This document shows, piece after piece, positions 8,809 through 18,209 of a stretch of DNA of 64,000 bases. Under the pieces are notes generated by a model that ran no database searches, was not told where the DNA came from, and worked only from the letters and a program-made list of their open reading frames with translations. This DNA is from Roseburia sp. (lineage in GTDB: Bacteria; Bacteroidota; Bacteroidia; Bacteroidales; Bacteroidaceae). Position 1 is the first letter of the stretch. Every line of letters begins with the position of its first letter. The translations under genes were made by a program, and so were the position numbers. The stretch is from positions 92,330 to 156,329 of the forward strand of contig JAMPEL010000001.1 in NCBI GenBank assembly GCA_023665185.1, in the 5' to 3' direction.

Positions 8809-10632
8809 ATGGAAAACTACATAGTATCGGCAAGAAAATACCGTCCTTCCACGTTTGACACTGTGGTGGGACAGGAATCGCTTACTACTACATTGAAGAA
8901 TGCCATACATTCGGGACATTTGGCGCACGCTTATCTGTTCTGCGGACCGCGTGGTGTGGGAAAGACAACCTGTGCCCGAATATTTGCAAAGACCATCAAC
9001 TGCCTCAATCCGACAGCGAATGGTGAGGCATGTAATGAGTGTGAGTCGTGCAAGGCTTTCAATGAACAGCGTTCATACAATATACATGAGCTTGATGCGG
9101 CATCAAACAATTCTGTGGATGACATACGGCAACTGATTGAGCAGGTGCGCATTCCGCCTCAGATTGGAAAATACAAGGTTTTTATTATTGATGAGGTACA
9201 CATGCTGTCGACAGCTGCGTTCAATGCTTTTCTGAAAACATTGGAGGAGCCTCCGCATCATGCCATATTTATTCTTGCCACAACGGAAAAGCATAAGTTG
9301 CTGCCTACAATCTTGTCGCGCTGCCAAATATACGACTTCAACCGTATGAGTGTGAGGAATATTGTGGCACATTTGCGTCATGTGGCGCAGAATGAGGGCA
9401 TCGAGGCTGAAGAAGAGGCATTGGGGGTCATTGCACAAAAGGCGGACGGAGGTATGCGTGACGCTTTGTCAATTTTCGACCAGGTGGCTTCTTTTTGCAG
9501 GGGAAACATCACATACAGCAGTACGATTGCCAATCTGAATGTGCTGGATTATGACTATTACTTCAAACTTACGGATTATTTTCTTGGTGGAAAGATAACA
9601 GACATCATGCTTACTTTGGACGAGATTTTGGGTAAGGGATTTGACGGACAGCACTTTATCACCGGACTTGCTTCGCATTTGCGCGATTTGTTGGTCAGCC
9701 GTGACGCACAGACAGTCAGTTTGCTTGAAACGGCTGAGGATGTGAAGAAACGGTATGCAGAACAGGCGCAGCGATGCTCTCCAAAGTTTCTTTATGCGGC
9801 AATGAAACTATGCAACAACTGTGACCTTGCCTACAAGCAGAGTCATAACAAGAGGTTGCTTGTGGAACTGACACTGATAGAGGTGGCACAGCTGTCGCAG
9901 GGTGAAGAGGTTCCTTCTTCCGGGCTTTGCCCTACGAAGAAGCTTAAACCAATATTCGCGGATGTTGCGGCACAGCCGCAGTCTGCTACGGTCAAACACC
10001 AGCAACCAGCGGGTGCAGGTTCCGACAAACCTAATGTGACTGCAAGCAATGAGGCGGGTGTGAATGTTCAGGCCCAGCAGGAAATGCCCGTCAGGCAGCC
10101 AAAACTTGCTCCGGCTGCTCCAAAGGCAACTGCTACTCGCAGGGACACCGGATTCTCTATCCGGAAAACGATGGAAAGCGTCATCCAGTCGTCATCAGCT
10201 GATTCGGGAGTGAAGCCGGCCGAAGTACAGGCAGTGCGGCAACAGCCTGCTGTGGCGGCAGACAAGCCGTTTGATAATAATGAGTTGCGCATAGCGTGGC
10301 GGGAATTCGCCTCTTCGCTTCCTCAGGACGATATTGCGATGGCTACCCGAATGAACAATATCGACCCGGAACTTCTTCCCGGTGGATATTCTTTTGAGGT
10401 GCTTGCCGACAATCCTACTGTGGAGGGACAATTGCAGAGGTTTGTTCCAGGCATTGAGCAGTATCTTCGCCGTAGACTTTCCAATAAGTCGGTCAAAATG
10501 TTGGTGAGACAGCGGAAAGTGGAGGAAAAGCGCAGGGCATACAATCGTTTGGAACAGTTTACAATGATGTGCGAGATGAATCCGGCATTGCTCAAGTTGA
10601 AAGAAGAATTCGGACTTGAGCTTGGAGGATGA
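8809..10632 (+). CDS. dnaX: DNA polymerase III subunit gamma/tau
   Basis: Clamp-loader ATPase of the replicative polymerase. It contains Walker A GPRGVGKT (46-53), the four-Cys zinc module (C65, C75, C78, C81), Walker B FIIDEVH (125-131), sensor 1 ILATTEKHK and the SRC motif (170-172). Domains I-III occupy about residues 1-365. A low-complexity Gln/Pro/Ala linker (about 385-490) leads to a tau-like C-terminal domain (490-607). Length is 607 residues. No obvious slippery poly-A/T frameshift site for a gamma form was noticed. It is transcribed alone, with its own promoter box and a terminator at 10675-10719. Confidence 0.95.
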   Translation: MENYIVSARKYRPSTFDTVVGQESLTTTLKNAIHSGHLAHAYLFCGPRGVGKTTCARIFAKTINCLNPTANGEACNECESCKAFNEQRSYNIHELDAASNNSVDDIRQLIEQVRIPPQIGKYKVFIIDEVHMLSTAAFNAFLKTLEEPPHHAIFILATTEKHKLLPTILSRCQIYDFNRMSVRNIVAHLRHVAQNEGIEAEEEALGVIAQKADGGMRDALSIFDQVASFCRGNITYSSTIANLNVLDYDYYFKLTDYFLGGKITDIMLTLDEILGKGFDGQHFITGLASHLRDLLVSRDAQTVSLLETAEDVKKRYAEQAQRCSPKFLYAAMKLCNNCDLAYKQSHNKRLLVELTLIEVAQLSQGEEVPSSGLCPTKKLKPIFADVAAQPQSATVKHQQPAGAGSDKPNVTASNEAGVNVQAQQEMPVRQPKLAPAAPKATATRRDTGFSIRKTMESVIQSSSADSGVKPAEVQAVRQQPAVAADKPFDNNELRIAWREFASSLPQDDIAMATRMNNIDPELLPGGYSFEVLADNPTVEGQLQRFVPGIEQYLRRRLSNKSVKMLVRQRKVEEKRRAYNRLEQFTMMCEMNPALLKLKEEFGLELGG

Positions 10633-10674
10633 CGACGGACACGGGATGGTTTGATTGTTTTGTACTTATATAAT

Positions 10675-10719
10675 AAAAAGAGTTGTATCATGTTTGGGAA
10701 CTTGATACAACTCTTTTTT
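10675..10719 (+). terminator. dnaX terminator
   Basis: A stem of 12 to 16 bp (AAAAAGAGTTGTATCA with TGATACAACTCTTTTTT) and a 12-nt loop, ending in a T run. It sits 43 bp after dnaX and 115 bp before the end of the convergent peptidase gene. The rest of the gap to 10833 shows nothing else. Confidence 0.85.
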
Positions 10720-10833
10720 CTATTTGGTTCAGATGAGACAAAGGTATGTCTTTTCTGTTGATATTATCTTGAAAAATCTTTTTGTCCGGACGCAATATGT
10801 GCCGGCATTATGATATTCCGTTTATTCTTTATC

Positions 10834-13059
10834 TCATTTTACTTCATTCCATGCAGGAGGATTGACATTCAAAAGGTTTTTCACAAAGAAGTCATAGCGT
10901 TTGTGCTCTCCGAAGCTCTCGCCCATTGTGTGGTGTGCGCCCGGAACAACAACAAGCTCAAAGTCTTTGCCGGCTTTGATGAGCGCGTTGACCACTTGCA
11001 TGGTGGACGCAGGATCGACATTGTCATCGAGTTCACCCACAACAATCATCAGTTTGCCTTGAAGATTCTTTGCGTTGTCTACGTTAGACGAAGCAGAGTA
11101 AGACTCATCGATAGGATATCCCATCCACTGTTCGTTCCACCATATTTTATCCATACGGTTATCATGGCATCCACATGCCGCATAGCCGGCTTTGTAAAAG
11201 TCTCCGTGGAACAGAAGTGCGCCAAGAGCTTCCTGACCTCCGGCAGAGCAGCCGTAGATTCCCATTCTTTCGAGATCCATGTAAGGATATTTCTCTGCCG
11301 CAGCTTTTATCCATGCTATACGGTCTGGGAAACCTGCGTCTTTGAGGTTTTTATAGCATACTTCTTCAAATGATTTTGAACGGAAGGAAGTGGTCATGGC
11401 ATCGAGTTGTACCACTATAAAGCCAAGTTCGGCAAGATCTGCAAGGTTCCACAGCCACGGTGTGAACGATTTCGGCACGTATTGGTCGCCAGGACCAGAG
11501 TAGATGTATTCGATGACAGGATATTTCTTGTTCGGATCGAAATTGGAAGGACGCTGTATCAGTCCCCACATGTCTGTTTGTCCGTCTCGTCCTTTGGCTA
11601 CGAACACTTCCGGTGCTTTCCATCCTTCTGCTTCGAGGCGGGATATGTCCGCTGTTTCGAGGGTGCGGATTATCTTTCCGTCTTTAGCCGAGCGGAGAAC
11701 TGTTACAGGTGCTTTCAGGACTGTGGAGTAAGTGTCTATCAGATATGCCATGTCGTCTGTGTACACAGCCTTGTGGTTTCCTTCTTCAGGAGTGAGGCAT
11801 TTCAGCCCTTTGCCGTTGAGTCCAACCTTATAGTAGTGTATGAGATAAGGGTCCTCGTTCTTATTCATTCCGTTAGCGGAGAAATACACGATGCCGTTCT
11901 TTTCATCAACCTTTTGGATATTGCGCACATAAAACTCGCCTTTTGTCACTTGGTTGATGACTTTTCCTGTTTCACGGTTGTACAGATACAGATGGCAGTA
12001 GTTGTCACGCTCGCTCATCCACAGTATGCGCTTTCCATCGGCAAAGTCGTGACGGAACTGGCGCGAATAGTTGATGTATTTGTCGCTCTTCTCTTCGATG
12101 ATGGTACGTACTTTTCCTGTCTCTGCCGACAATTCCAATACTCGGTAGTGCTTGTGTCCGCGCTCATTAAACTCGAATGTGGCTGTTTTGTTGTTTTTGT
12201 CCCAACGTGGGGATGTAACATAGTATTGGCTTGCGAACAACTCCGTGCTTGGTTCTGTTACCTTGCCTGTCGCAGTCTCAATGATGACCGGTACACGGTA
12301 GTTGAGAGAGTCTCCCGGTTTAGGATATTCCTGCTTGTGGAGCTTTGGCTGCAACTGGTCTGTCGGTGATGACTCCACCATGTACACATAGCGTTTTGGC
12401 GCAGGCTTTATCTTTACAGTGGCGAAATATTTCCCGTCGGCAGACCAGCTTCCGTATGAAGAGTAGTAGTTGGTCTCCACTCCGTCATTGGTTAGTGGTG
12501 ATTCTGCTTTTGTTTCTGTATTGCGCAGATATAGATTGTTGTCCTTAAAGAATATTTCCTGTTTGCGGTCGGGCGAGGCGATAACCCCGTCTTTCTCTTC
12601 CGGCACTTCCATCCAGTGGTGGTAAGGAGCGTCTATTATGGTATCTCCTTTTTGCAGTGTGTTTTGTGTGATGTCGTAAACCCAGTTGTGCCTGCCATAG
12701 TTGAAATACAGCTTGTTCTCTTTGTCTACGCGCATTCTTCCCAATCCGAGATAATGGCGGTTGAATTCTTTTCCGGTTTGCGATTTTAGTGCGTCAGCCA
12801 GTTTGCCTGTGTCAAACAAATTTTCCTTTGTGTTGTTCTTGGCATCTACAACTGTGTATATCGTGCCTTCCGTATCCCTGTCGGAATACCAGAACTTTTG
12901 CGTACCCGCAATGGCATGTGCATCGACATTGCCATGAATCATTTTGTTACTGTACTTTCCACGTATGGCGAAGGCACGCTTGTAGTCTTCAACCGTTCCT
13001 TGTGCGAATGTGGCTGCTGTTGTCAGCGTGACCACCGCAGATAAGATAATTCTTTTCAT
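10834..13059 (-). CDS. S9 family peptidase (dipeptidyl-peptidase IV type)
   Basis: Exported serine peptidase of the prolyl oligopeptidase clan, expected to release N-terminal dipeptides in the periplasm. A signal peptide (residues 1-19, ending TFAQ) precedes a DPPIV-type beta-propeller (about 70-450) and a C-terminal alpha/beta-hydrolase. The catalytic triad is visible: Ser at about 605 in GCSAGGQ, Asp at about 680 in GELDDNVDP, and His at about 710 in PGAHHTMGE. Length is 741 residues. It is the last gene of a leftward group: the haem-motif lipoprotein gene ends 63 bp upstream. A small GC-rich hairpin (13099-13119) lies in that gap and may reduce read-through. Confidence 0.9.
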   Translation of the reverse strand: MKRIILSAVVTLTTAATFAQGTVEDYKRAFAIRGKYSNKMIHGNVDAHAIAGTQKFWYSDRDTEGTIYTVVDAKNNTKENLFDTGKLADALKSQTGKEFNRHYLGLGRMRVDKENKLYFNYGRHNWVYDITQNTLQKGDTIIDAPYHHWMEVPEEKDGVIASPDRKQEIFFKDNNLYLRNTETKAESPLTNDGVETNYYSSYGSWSADGKYFATVKIKPAPKRYVYMVESSPTDQLQPKLHKQEYPKPGDSLNYRVPVIIETATGKVTEPSTELFASQYYVTSPRWDKNNKTATFEFNERGHKHYRVLELSAETGKVRTIIEEKSDKYINYSRQFRHDFADGKRILWMSERDNYCHLYLYNRETGKVINQVTKGEFYVRNIQKVDEKNGIVYFSANGMNKNEDPYLIHYYKVGLNGKGLKCLTPEEGNHKAVYTDDMAYLIDTYSTVLKAPVTVLRSAKDGKIIRTLETADISRLEAEGWKAPEVFVAKGRDGQTDMWGLIQRPSNFDPNKKYPVIEYIYSGPGDQYVPKSFTPWLWNLADLAELGFIVVQLDAMTTSFRSKSFEEVCYKNLKDAGFPDRIAWIKAAAEKYPYMDLERMGIYGCSAGGQEALGALLFHGDFYKAGYAACGCHDNRMDKIWWNEQWMGYPIDESYSASSNVDNAKNLQGKLMIVVGELDDNVDPASTMQVVNALIKAGKDFELVVVPGAHHTMGESFGEHKRYDFFVKNLLNVNPPAWNEVK

Positions 13060-13098
13060 GATATTCTGTTTGATTGTTATTAGTCAGAGATAGATAGT

Positions 13099-13119
13099 AG
13101 CGGCAGACTTGCTGCCGCT
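13099..13119. terminator. Small GC-rich hairpin between lipoprotein and peptidase genes
   Basis: AGCGGCAG / CTGCCGCT with a 5-nt loop, followed by a T run only on the + strand, while both flanking genes are on the minus strand. It directly abuts the lipoprotein stop codon. A role as a partial terminator or mRNA stabiliser is possible. Confidence 0.4.
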
Positions 13120-13122
13120 TTT

Positions 13123-14643
13123 TTATTTCCCTTTGTATGTGGCTTTGACAGCGTTAGCCTTTGCCGCGCTGGCAAACTCTTGTGGAGTTGTTTTTACCGG
13201 CTCAACCATAAATTCCGGTATATTGTAGCTGTAAAGGAAATAGGTATAGAAGTCAGGGTCCTTTTGTGGCACTTCAAATGCTTTGTGCGCATGTCCTGTC
13301 TTGTCAAAGTAGGCGATGAACGGACGGGTGAAGTTGCCGTCATCCCTTCTGCTGCTGATAATAATCCATCGTCCGTTGCTCGACCATGAGTGATAGCTTT
13401 CAGCCTTTGGACTGTTGGCATTCTCCAGCTTGCGTGTCTTCATTGTCTTCAAGTCGGTAAGATAAATATCCGACTCCGGATGCCAGATATGGAAACATCC
13501 GTGGTTGCCCATAGCGAACAGAAGATGGCGGCCGTCAGGACTGATGCGCGGAAGTGTGGCGCTTTTATTCTGTGAAGATGCTGAGTACACAAGCTCGCGG
13601 TTGCCGAATGTCTTTGTGGCAACATCAAAACTCCGGCGGTAAATGTCGTATTTTACTTCATTGTATCTCTGTATCTGTTCCGTTTCCTCTGCCACAGTGT
13701 CTCTGTATTCAAAATGGGCGGATGAGTAGTATAATGTCTTACCGTCGGGCGACCATGTAGGGAACACTTCAAACTCATCCTCATCAGCACAGATAGTGCT
13801 TATCTCGTTCTTCTCGACATCATATAGTATGAGGTCGCTTTTTGTGTCCTGTACCTCAATTTTTGCAATATCTTTGGTATGGAACGACTGTCCGGTGAGA
13901 TTGGTAGAATAAGCAATCAGTTTTTCTGTCGGATGCCATGCGGGATATACTCCGGCACTGAGTGTGGAGTCGCTTTTCATGTCGATTTTTCTCAATTTCC
14001 CATCATTGACAATCATTGTGCCGCCATAGCTTTGACGCATGTGGAACTGCATGTTGTCCGTTTTATAGTTCTGGTAGGAATGGCAGTTGATACATTGAGC
14101 GTCTTTTTCGTTTGACACTATCATGTTCTTGTATATCACCCTTTCCTCAAAGTTTGTGAGGTTGCGCTGGTTGATACTGAGCTTTTCGTATGCGACGTAT
14201 GAAGGCGGTATCAGACGATAGGATATATAAGGGTCAATCTCTTCCTCCGCAACATATATGCGGAATGGGCTGTATGCCTGCCATTCGCCGTCTTTTTCAG
14301 TAAAAATCTCCACTTCAATGCTTTTGCCTTTTGCAGCGGCAAGCATTTCTTTCCATTCGTCTTCAGGGATAACAATTTTGTAGTCCTTGCCGTATGTCTG
14401 TTGCTTGTCGCCGTATGTGATATGTGCGACACACCTGTCGGAGTTTTCTTTTACCGCAAAATTCAGTGGAGCGATATTGCATGGAACCGTAACTCCTTTG
14501 TAGTCAGGATAAATCTTTGGCTCTCTGTTTGTATTCCGGGATGTATCCGGTATGGACGGATGTGAGGTGCATCCTGATAAAAAGAGAATGATGCCTGCTA
14601 TGGCTATTGTTATGATATTCTTTATTTTAATCATCTGTTCCAT
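13123..14643 (-). CDS. PD40 beta-propeller lipoprotein with a c-type haem motif
   Basis: A 506-residue predicted lipoprotein with the lipobox LSGC at Cys25. After an N-terminal beta-rich region (45-145) comes the single haem-attachment motif CINCH at residues 184-188. Candidate axial Met residues follow soon after (NMQFHMR). The rest is a TolB/PD40-like propeller with repeated blades such as YPAWHP, FPTWSPDGK, LPRISPDGR and YHSWSSNGR. Its function is unknown; a haem-containing envelope sensor or binding protein is an inference. It starts 31 bp after the DUF6057-like gene and precedes an S9 peptidase, so the three probably form one transcript. An alternative start four codons downstream (MIKIKN) is equally plausible. 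Confidence 0.75.
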   Translation of the reverse strand: MEQMIKIKNIITIAIAGIILFLSGCTSHPSIPDTSRNTNREPKIYPDYKGVTVPCNIAPLNFAVKENSDRCVAHITYGDKQQTYGKDYKIVIPEDEWKEMLAAAKGKSIEVEIFTEKDGEWQAYSPFRIYVAEEEIDPYISYRLIPPSYVAYEKLSINQRNLTNFEERVIYKNMIVSNEKDAQCINCHSYQNYKTDNMQFHMRQSYGGTMIVNDGKLRKIDMKSDSTLSAGVYPAWHPTEKLIAYSTNLTGQSFHTKDIAKIEVQDTKSDLILYDVEKNEISTICADEDEFEVFPTWSPDGKTLYYSSAHFEYRDTVAEETEQIQRYNEVKYDIYRRSFDVATKTFGNRELVYSASSQNKSATLPRISPDGRHLLFAMGNHGCFHIWHPESDIYLTDLKTMKTRKLENANSPKAESYHSWSSNGRWIIISSRRDDGNFTRPFIAYFDKTGHAHKAFEVPQKDPDFYTYFLYSYNIPEFMVEPVKTTPQEFASAAKANAVKATYKGK

Positions 14644-14674
14644 TTATTTTATTCAGTCTTCAATGATGTGTATA

Positions 14675-16651
14675 TTAATATGACTTTATGTCTCTACAGA
14701 AGAAATAGAACCACCAGAAAGTGTCTCCATATATATCTTTCATTGCCTCGCCGACTTGCTGTGCGTTCATTCCCTGTTTTAGCAGTGACTGCGACATTTG
14801 CTGGAACGCGGCATACCTGCTGATGACTCTTTCTTTGTCGAAAGGCATACTTTTTATGTCCACTCCTTTTTCCAGAGTGCCATACAGGAATGCCGCCTCT
14901 TGGTAGTGTATTGGCATTTCCTCGCCCTGATGTAAGGTGGCATATTGGAAGAAACGCGGCCAAAAGAGTTGGATATTCTTGTTTATCATGGCAAAGTTCA
15001 GCGTGACCTCTTGGAATTTAGGGTCTACATTGCTGGAATTGCTGAAATAGTTGAGCAGATACATCTCGCAGAGTCCGTTGTCTCCGTCAAGTATGTCCTT
15101 GTAGCCTCGCAGGGGAAGTATGTTCTCATACTCCTTGAATTGCGCAATCTTGCCCGGGTCTTTTACCATAGGCAGGAATGTGTCCGCCCATCCGCCTTGA
15201 AAAGTTGTGGACTTCAGTATGTTGATGTATTTGTTGGCAAGTTGGTATTCGCCGTTGAGGATGGCGCAGCGTGTGAGGATTTTCAAGTCGCTGACTTTGA
15301 AACCGAACTCCACACAATTCTCTATACACCAACGGTAGGCGAAATTAGTTTTGCCGTATTGGTAATATATCATTGGCGCGGCAGTTTGCACCATGCGCAC
15401 ACTTAATGAGTCATATACGTATGGAGGTTCGCCGCTGTTGTCGTAGTGGAACATTTTATGTCCCATTTCTCCTGTATGCATCAGTGCCATGTTCTTGAAC
15501 ATGACAATCTGCCGCGTCGCTTTTCCCGGAAGATTGGCGGCTTCTTCAAGCACTTTCTGCCAGTCTCCTTCATCGGCGGCACGATACATACGTATTTCAG
15601 CATGATAATTGTAATTGTCAAAATTGGCTGTGTTTACAGCCGCCACACTGCATATTCCCACAAGGCAAGTGGCTGTCAGTATGATATATGCCTGTTTGCC
15701 AGCTATGCCTGTTTGTTGCTCTTTGTTGTTTGCGGTTCTGAACAATGGGGCAAACAGGGGTATGACTGCCATGACGATGAAAGGCAGTGCAAGTAGCCAT
15801 GATGTGAAAGCGTCTGACTGGAAAAGCGGAAATCCGGCTGTCCATGAGTCTTCAATGCGTGTACCTGTGTAGAACTGATACCATATAACTGGTGTTCCGA
15901 TTATCGCAATCAGGGCTGTCATTGCGTTTGTTTTGGGATTTGCCAATATCGACTGCGCTCCTGTGCCGTTTTTTGTCAAAAGTCCGTTGATTGCGGAATA
16001 TATCGTGCCCAACAAGGCATACCATCCGAAAAGCGGGTAGCCGGCAACAGTCCATATCAGAGTCCATACAGGACGGTATTTAGGAAAAAGTCTGCTTGCT
16101 ATGAATGCAGACAGTATTGCGGCAAGGAAACCGAGACTTTCGGCAAACCAATATCCTTGTATCTTTATGTAGTAAAGCCAATAGCCGATGCTTATCTCAG
16201 AGCAGAGTAGGGCAACCAATGGGATTATTCCGACAATGCTCCATTCTCTGCGTATTTTGAATGTGCTTAAAAGAAGAAAGTATGTGGCTAACCATATCAC
16301 TATAAGCAGGATTGAGCCTAACCACGGATAATAGAAGAACTGTGTCAGGTAGCATCCTGCCCAGTATAACAATCCTGCCGGAGTGCTCATGCACTCATTG
16401 AAAAATGACTGTGCGTTGATAAAGAGTGATTTTTCCTGTACCATATACAGATAGTCGCTGTTTTTCAGAAAAAGCATGATGAAGGCATATATTCCGAAAA
16501 GCAATGCGAACAAATATGGGAACAGGTTTGTGAACGAGGATTTAAGTACGAAACTGCTTCCTGTGGTCTTCTTTTGCTTCTTAGGCTGTGGAGGCGCACT
16601 TACAAAGGATGGTTTCGTTGTTGTATTAGCTTTTTTGTTATTTTGTACCAT
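14675..16651 (-). CDS. DUF6057-like polytopic membrane protein
   Basis: A 658-residue protein. The first about 35 residues are polar, rich in Lys and Thr. About nine to ten hydrophobic segments follow between residues 45 and 345 (for example FPYLFALLFGIYAFIML, LLYWAGCYLTQFFYYPWL, YIILTATCLVGICSVAAV). The C-terminal half (345-658) looks soluble and helical, with TPR-like stretches (LTRCAILNGEYQLANKYI). I recognise it as the Bacteroidetes DUF6057 type, whose function is unknown. It heads a leftward group with the haem-motif propeller lipoprotein and the S9 peptidase, which hints at a shared envelope role. Confidence 0.7.
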   Translation of the reverse strand: MVQNNKKANTTTKPSFVSAPPQPKKQKKTTGSSFVLKSSFTNLFPYLFALLFGIYAFIMLFLKNSDYLYMVQEKSLFINAQSFFNECMSTPAGLLYWAGCYLTQFFYYPWLGSILLIVIWLATYFLLLSTFKIRREWSIVGIIPLVALLCSEISIGYWLYYIKIQGYWFAESLGFLAAILSAFIASRLFPKYRPVWTLIWTVAGYPLFGWYALLGTIYSAINGLLTKNGTGAQSILANPKTNAMTALIAIIGTPVIWYQFYTGTRIEDSWTAGFPLFQSDAFTSWLLALPFIVMAVIPLFAPLFRTANNKEQQTGIAGKQAYIILTATCLVGICSVAAVNTANFDNYNYHAEIRMYRAADEGDWQKVLEEAANLPGKATRQIVMFKNMALMHTGEMGHKMFHYDNSGEPPYVYDSLSVRMVQTAAPMIYYQYGKTNFAYRWCIENCVEFGFKVSDLKILTRCAILNGEYQLANKYINILKSTTFQGGWADTFLPMVKDPGKIAQFKEYENILPLRGYKDILDGDNGLCEMYLLNYFSNSSNVDPKFQEVTLNFAMINKNIQLFWPRFFQYATLHQGEEMPIHYQEAAFLYGTLEKGVDIKSMPFDKERVISRYAAFQQMSQSLLKQGMNAQQVGEAMKDIYGDTFWWFYFFCRDIKSY

Positions 16652-16676
16652 TTATGTATAGTCTTTAATAGTTACG

Positions 16677-16684
16677 CAAAAGTA
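16677..16684 (-). promoter_or_regulatory. -7 box for the DUF6057-like gene
   Basis: TACTTTTG on the minus strand, followed by GCG, matches TAnnTTTG and lies 26 bp before the start at 16651. The rest of the gap up to 17049 holds no recognisable gene; it has only short imperfect direct repeats around TTATGATGTGGTG. Confidence 0.5.
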
Positions 16685-17049
16685 CGGCTTTTTCATTATA
16701 AAAGCAAGATGACTGTGGATTTTTTAGGGTGGCAGGACAAATGCTTGATTGTCAGTGCCGGTATATGGTGTGTTGATGAGGCTGTTGGTTTCTGTGGCGG
16801 ATTTCATCAAGCAGATTGGTTGTGCATTGGTCTTATGATGTGGTGGCAGCCAAGCGAGTTTGTATGTGTGCCATTTTTATGATGTGGTGATGAAACAACA
16901 GGTTGGCTCTATTTGTCATACATTTTTCAGACCTTTTTGTGATGGCTTGAAATGATGGATTTCAAGACTTTATAGGCAGGTGTTTGTGGATGTATCTTTT
17001 TAATGTATTCCTAAAATACTGTCAATATGTCTGCAAAATACGCAATTTT

Positions 17050-17692
17050 CTGACAATTTGAATTGTTAAAACCGAACCCCGTAGAATCGCGTCTTTTCGA
17101 CCAAACCTTTCCACGGTTCCATTTGAGGCGATTCTACGGCGGTTTTTGAACCTCGAAAATCATGTGGACAAATAGGACAATTCACTCGACTAAAAGATAT
17201 ATAAATTCAACCTCAAATGCACCTTTTTCACCCCAAAGTGCCCAAAAAGTCAAAATTTCAAGGTGAAGTAAATTTATTTACAAGGCACTCTGATTTTCTG
17301 CGCAAGGTGAACAAAATTTATTTTCAAGGTGAACGAATTTTTTCAAGCCCCATTTTCGGGCTAAAATCGGGTGTTTTCTCGAATTGCGCCTTCAAAAAGA
17401 CCGCAATCGGTTTTCTGATGCTCCGACAAACAAAAATTGATTTTGAACCCGAAAAAAGATCATTTTAAGACAAAATTCTCATAACTTGCTGATTATCAAT
17501 ACATCCTATTTTGACTCCAACCATGCGTTTTTGGTCTAAAACCGCATATTTTTACGAAAAATGTATTTGTTTGATTATCAGTTGTTTATCAATGAATATC
17601 CAAAAAACAAGCATAAAATCAAAGTCAGCATCCGCCCCAAATGTTAAAATTCGCCTTCCCTGTCCAAGTGACATAATGTCAGCAATACTTGA
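17050..17692 (+). repeat. 0.64-kb dispersed non-coding repeat, copy A
   Basis: Homologous, in inverted orientation, to copy B (33690-34334) over essentially its whole length, with a tail fragment (copy C) at 7290-7440. From one end it holds a hairpin cap (CCGTAGAATCGC 17079-17090 / GCGATTCTACGG 17128-17139, 37-nt loop), the block GACTAAAAGATATA, and short tandem units built on CAAGGTGAAC.AAATTTATTT. Next come a second block near TGATTATCAA (twice) and the phrase ATCCTATTTTGACTCCAACC. The far end is the palindrome TGACATAATGTCA. An open frame inside (17217-17468) aligns without gaps to copy B, but the differences fall evenly on the three codon positions. I therefore read the element as non-coding. 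Its tail is fused to the 5' end of a truncated GLPGLI gene. Confidence 0.8.
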
Positions 17693-18209
17693 CGGCACAC
17701 GGCTGTCCGGTAATATTGGCTATCCTGACGAGAAAACGCTGACACAAATAGTCAATTTGGATGTGGCGGGAGTATTCCAGTATGCAGAACCTATACCGAA
17801 TTTAAAGTGGAATGTTTTTCCTGAACACAAAATAATTATAGGATATAATTGTCAGCGTGCCACGTGTTCATTCCGTGGATGTGACTATGAAGTCTGGTTT
17901 ACTTCGGAAATACCTTTGAGTTATGTACCGTGGAAACTGCAAGGACTACCCGGACTTATATTGGAAGTTGCAGAAGAGAAAAATGAATACCATTTTATTG
18001 CAGTCGGAATAGAACAAGTGAGAGATGAGGAATGCATGAAGATATTCGATGAGAAGATACGCCCCATTAAACGTAGCAAAGCTCTGAAGATGGAGGCGAT
18101 GCTACATAAAGACCACGGAGCTTTTGCGGCTGATTATGGTATAAACAATCATTTGGGTGACGGACAGGAACATAAATCACAACCTTATTATCCAATAGAA
18201 CTAAAATGA
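17592..18209 (+). pseudogene. Truncated GLPGLI family protein gene
   Basis: The C-terminal half of a GLPGLI-type (TIGR01200-like) secreted protein is clear: IIGYNCQRATCSFRGCDYEVW, then FTSEIPLSYVPWKLQGLPGLILE. The family's N-terminal signal peptide and first strands are missing. The frame can be opened at TTG 17511 or ATG 17592, but DNA up to about 17692 belongs to the 0.64-kb repeat, so the first about 34 codons are repeat-derived. It overlaps the next (broken) TonB-receptor-like gene by four bases (ATGA), the usual GLPGLI/receptor operon arrangement. It is most likely a relic; expression would give a protein without an export signal. Confidence 0.75.

Noticed and set aside
11407..12369. 320-codon + strand frame inside the S9 peptidase gene
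   Set aside because: Shadow of the peptidase; Cys- and Phe-rich with no domain.
17217..17468. Open frame in repeat copy A that aligns without gaps to a frame in copy B
   Set aside because: Differences fall evenly on the three codon positions (about 17, 16, 18 by hand count), there is no recognisable domain, and no shared start. It looks like a by-product of non-coding homology.
17511..17591. TTG start that would extend the GLPGLI frame
   Set aside because: This stretch is repeat DNA, and the resulting N-terminus has no proper signal peptide.
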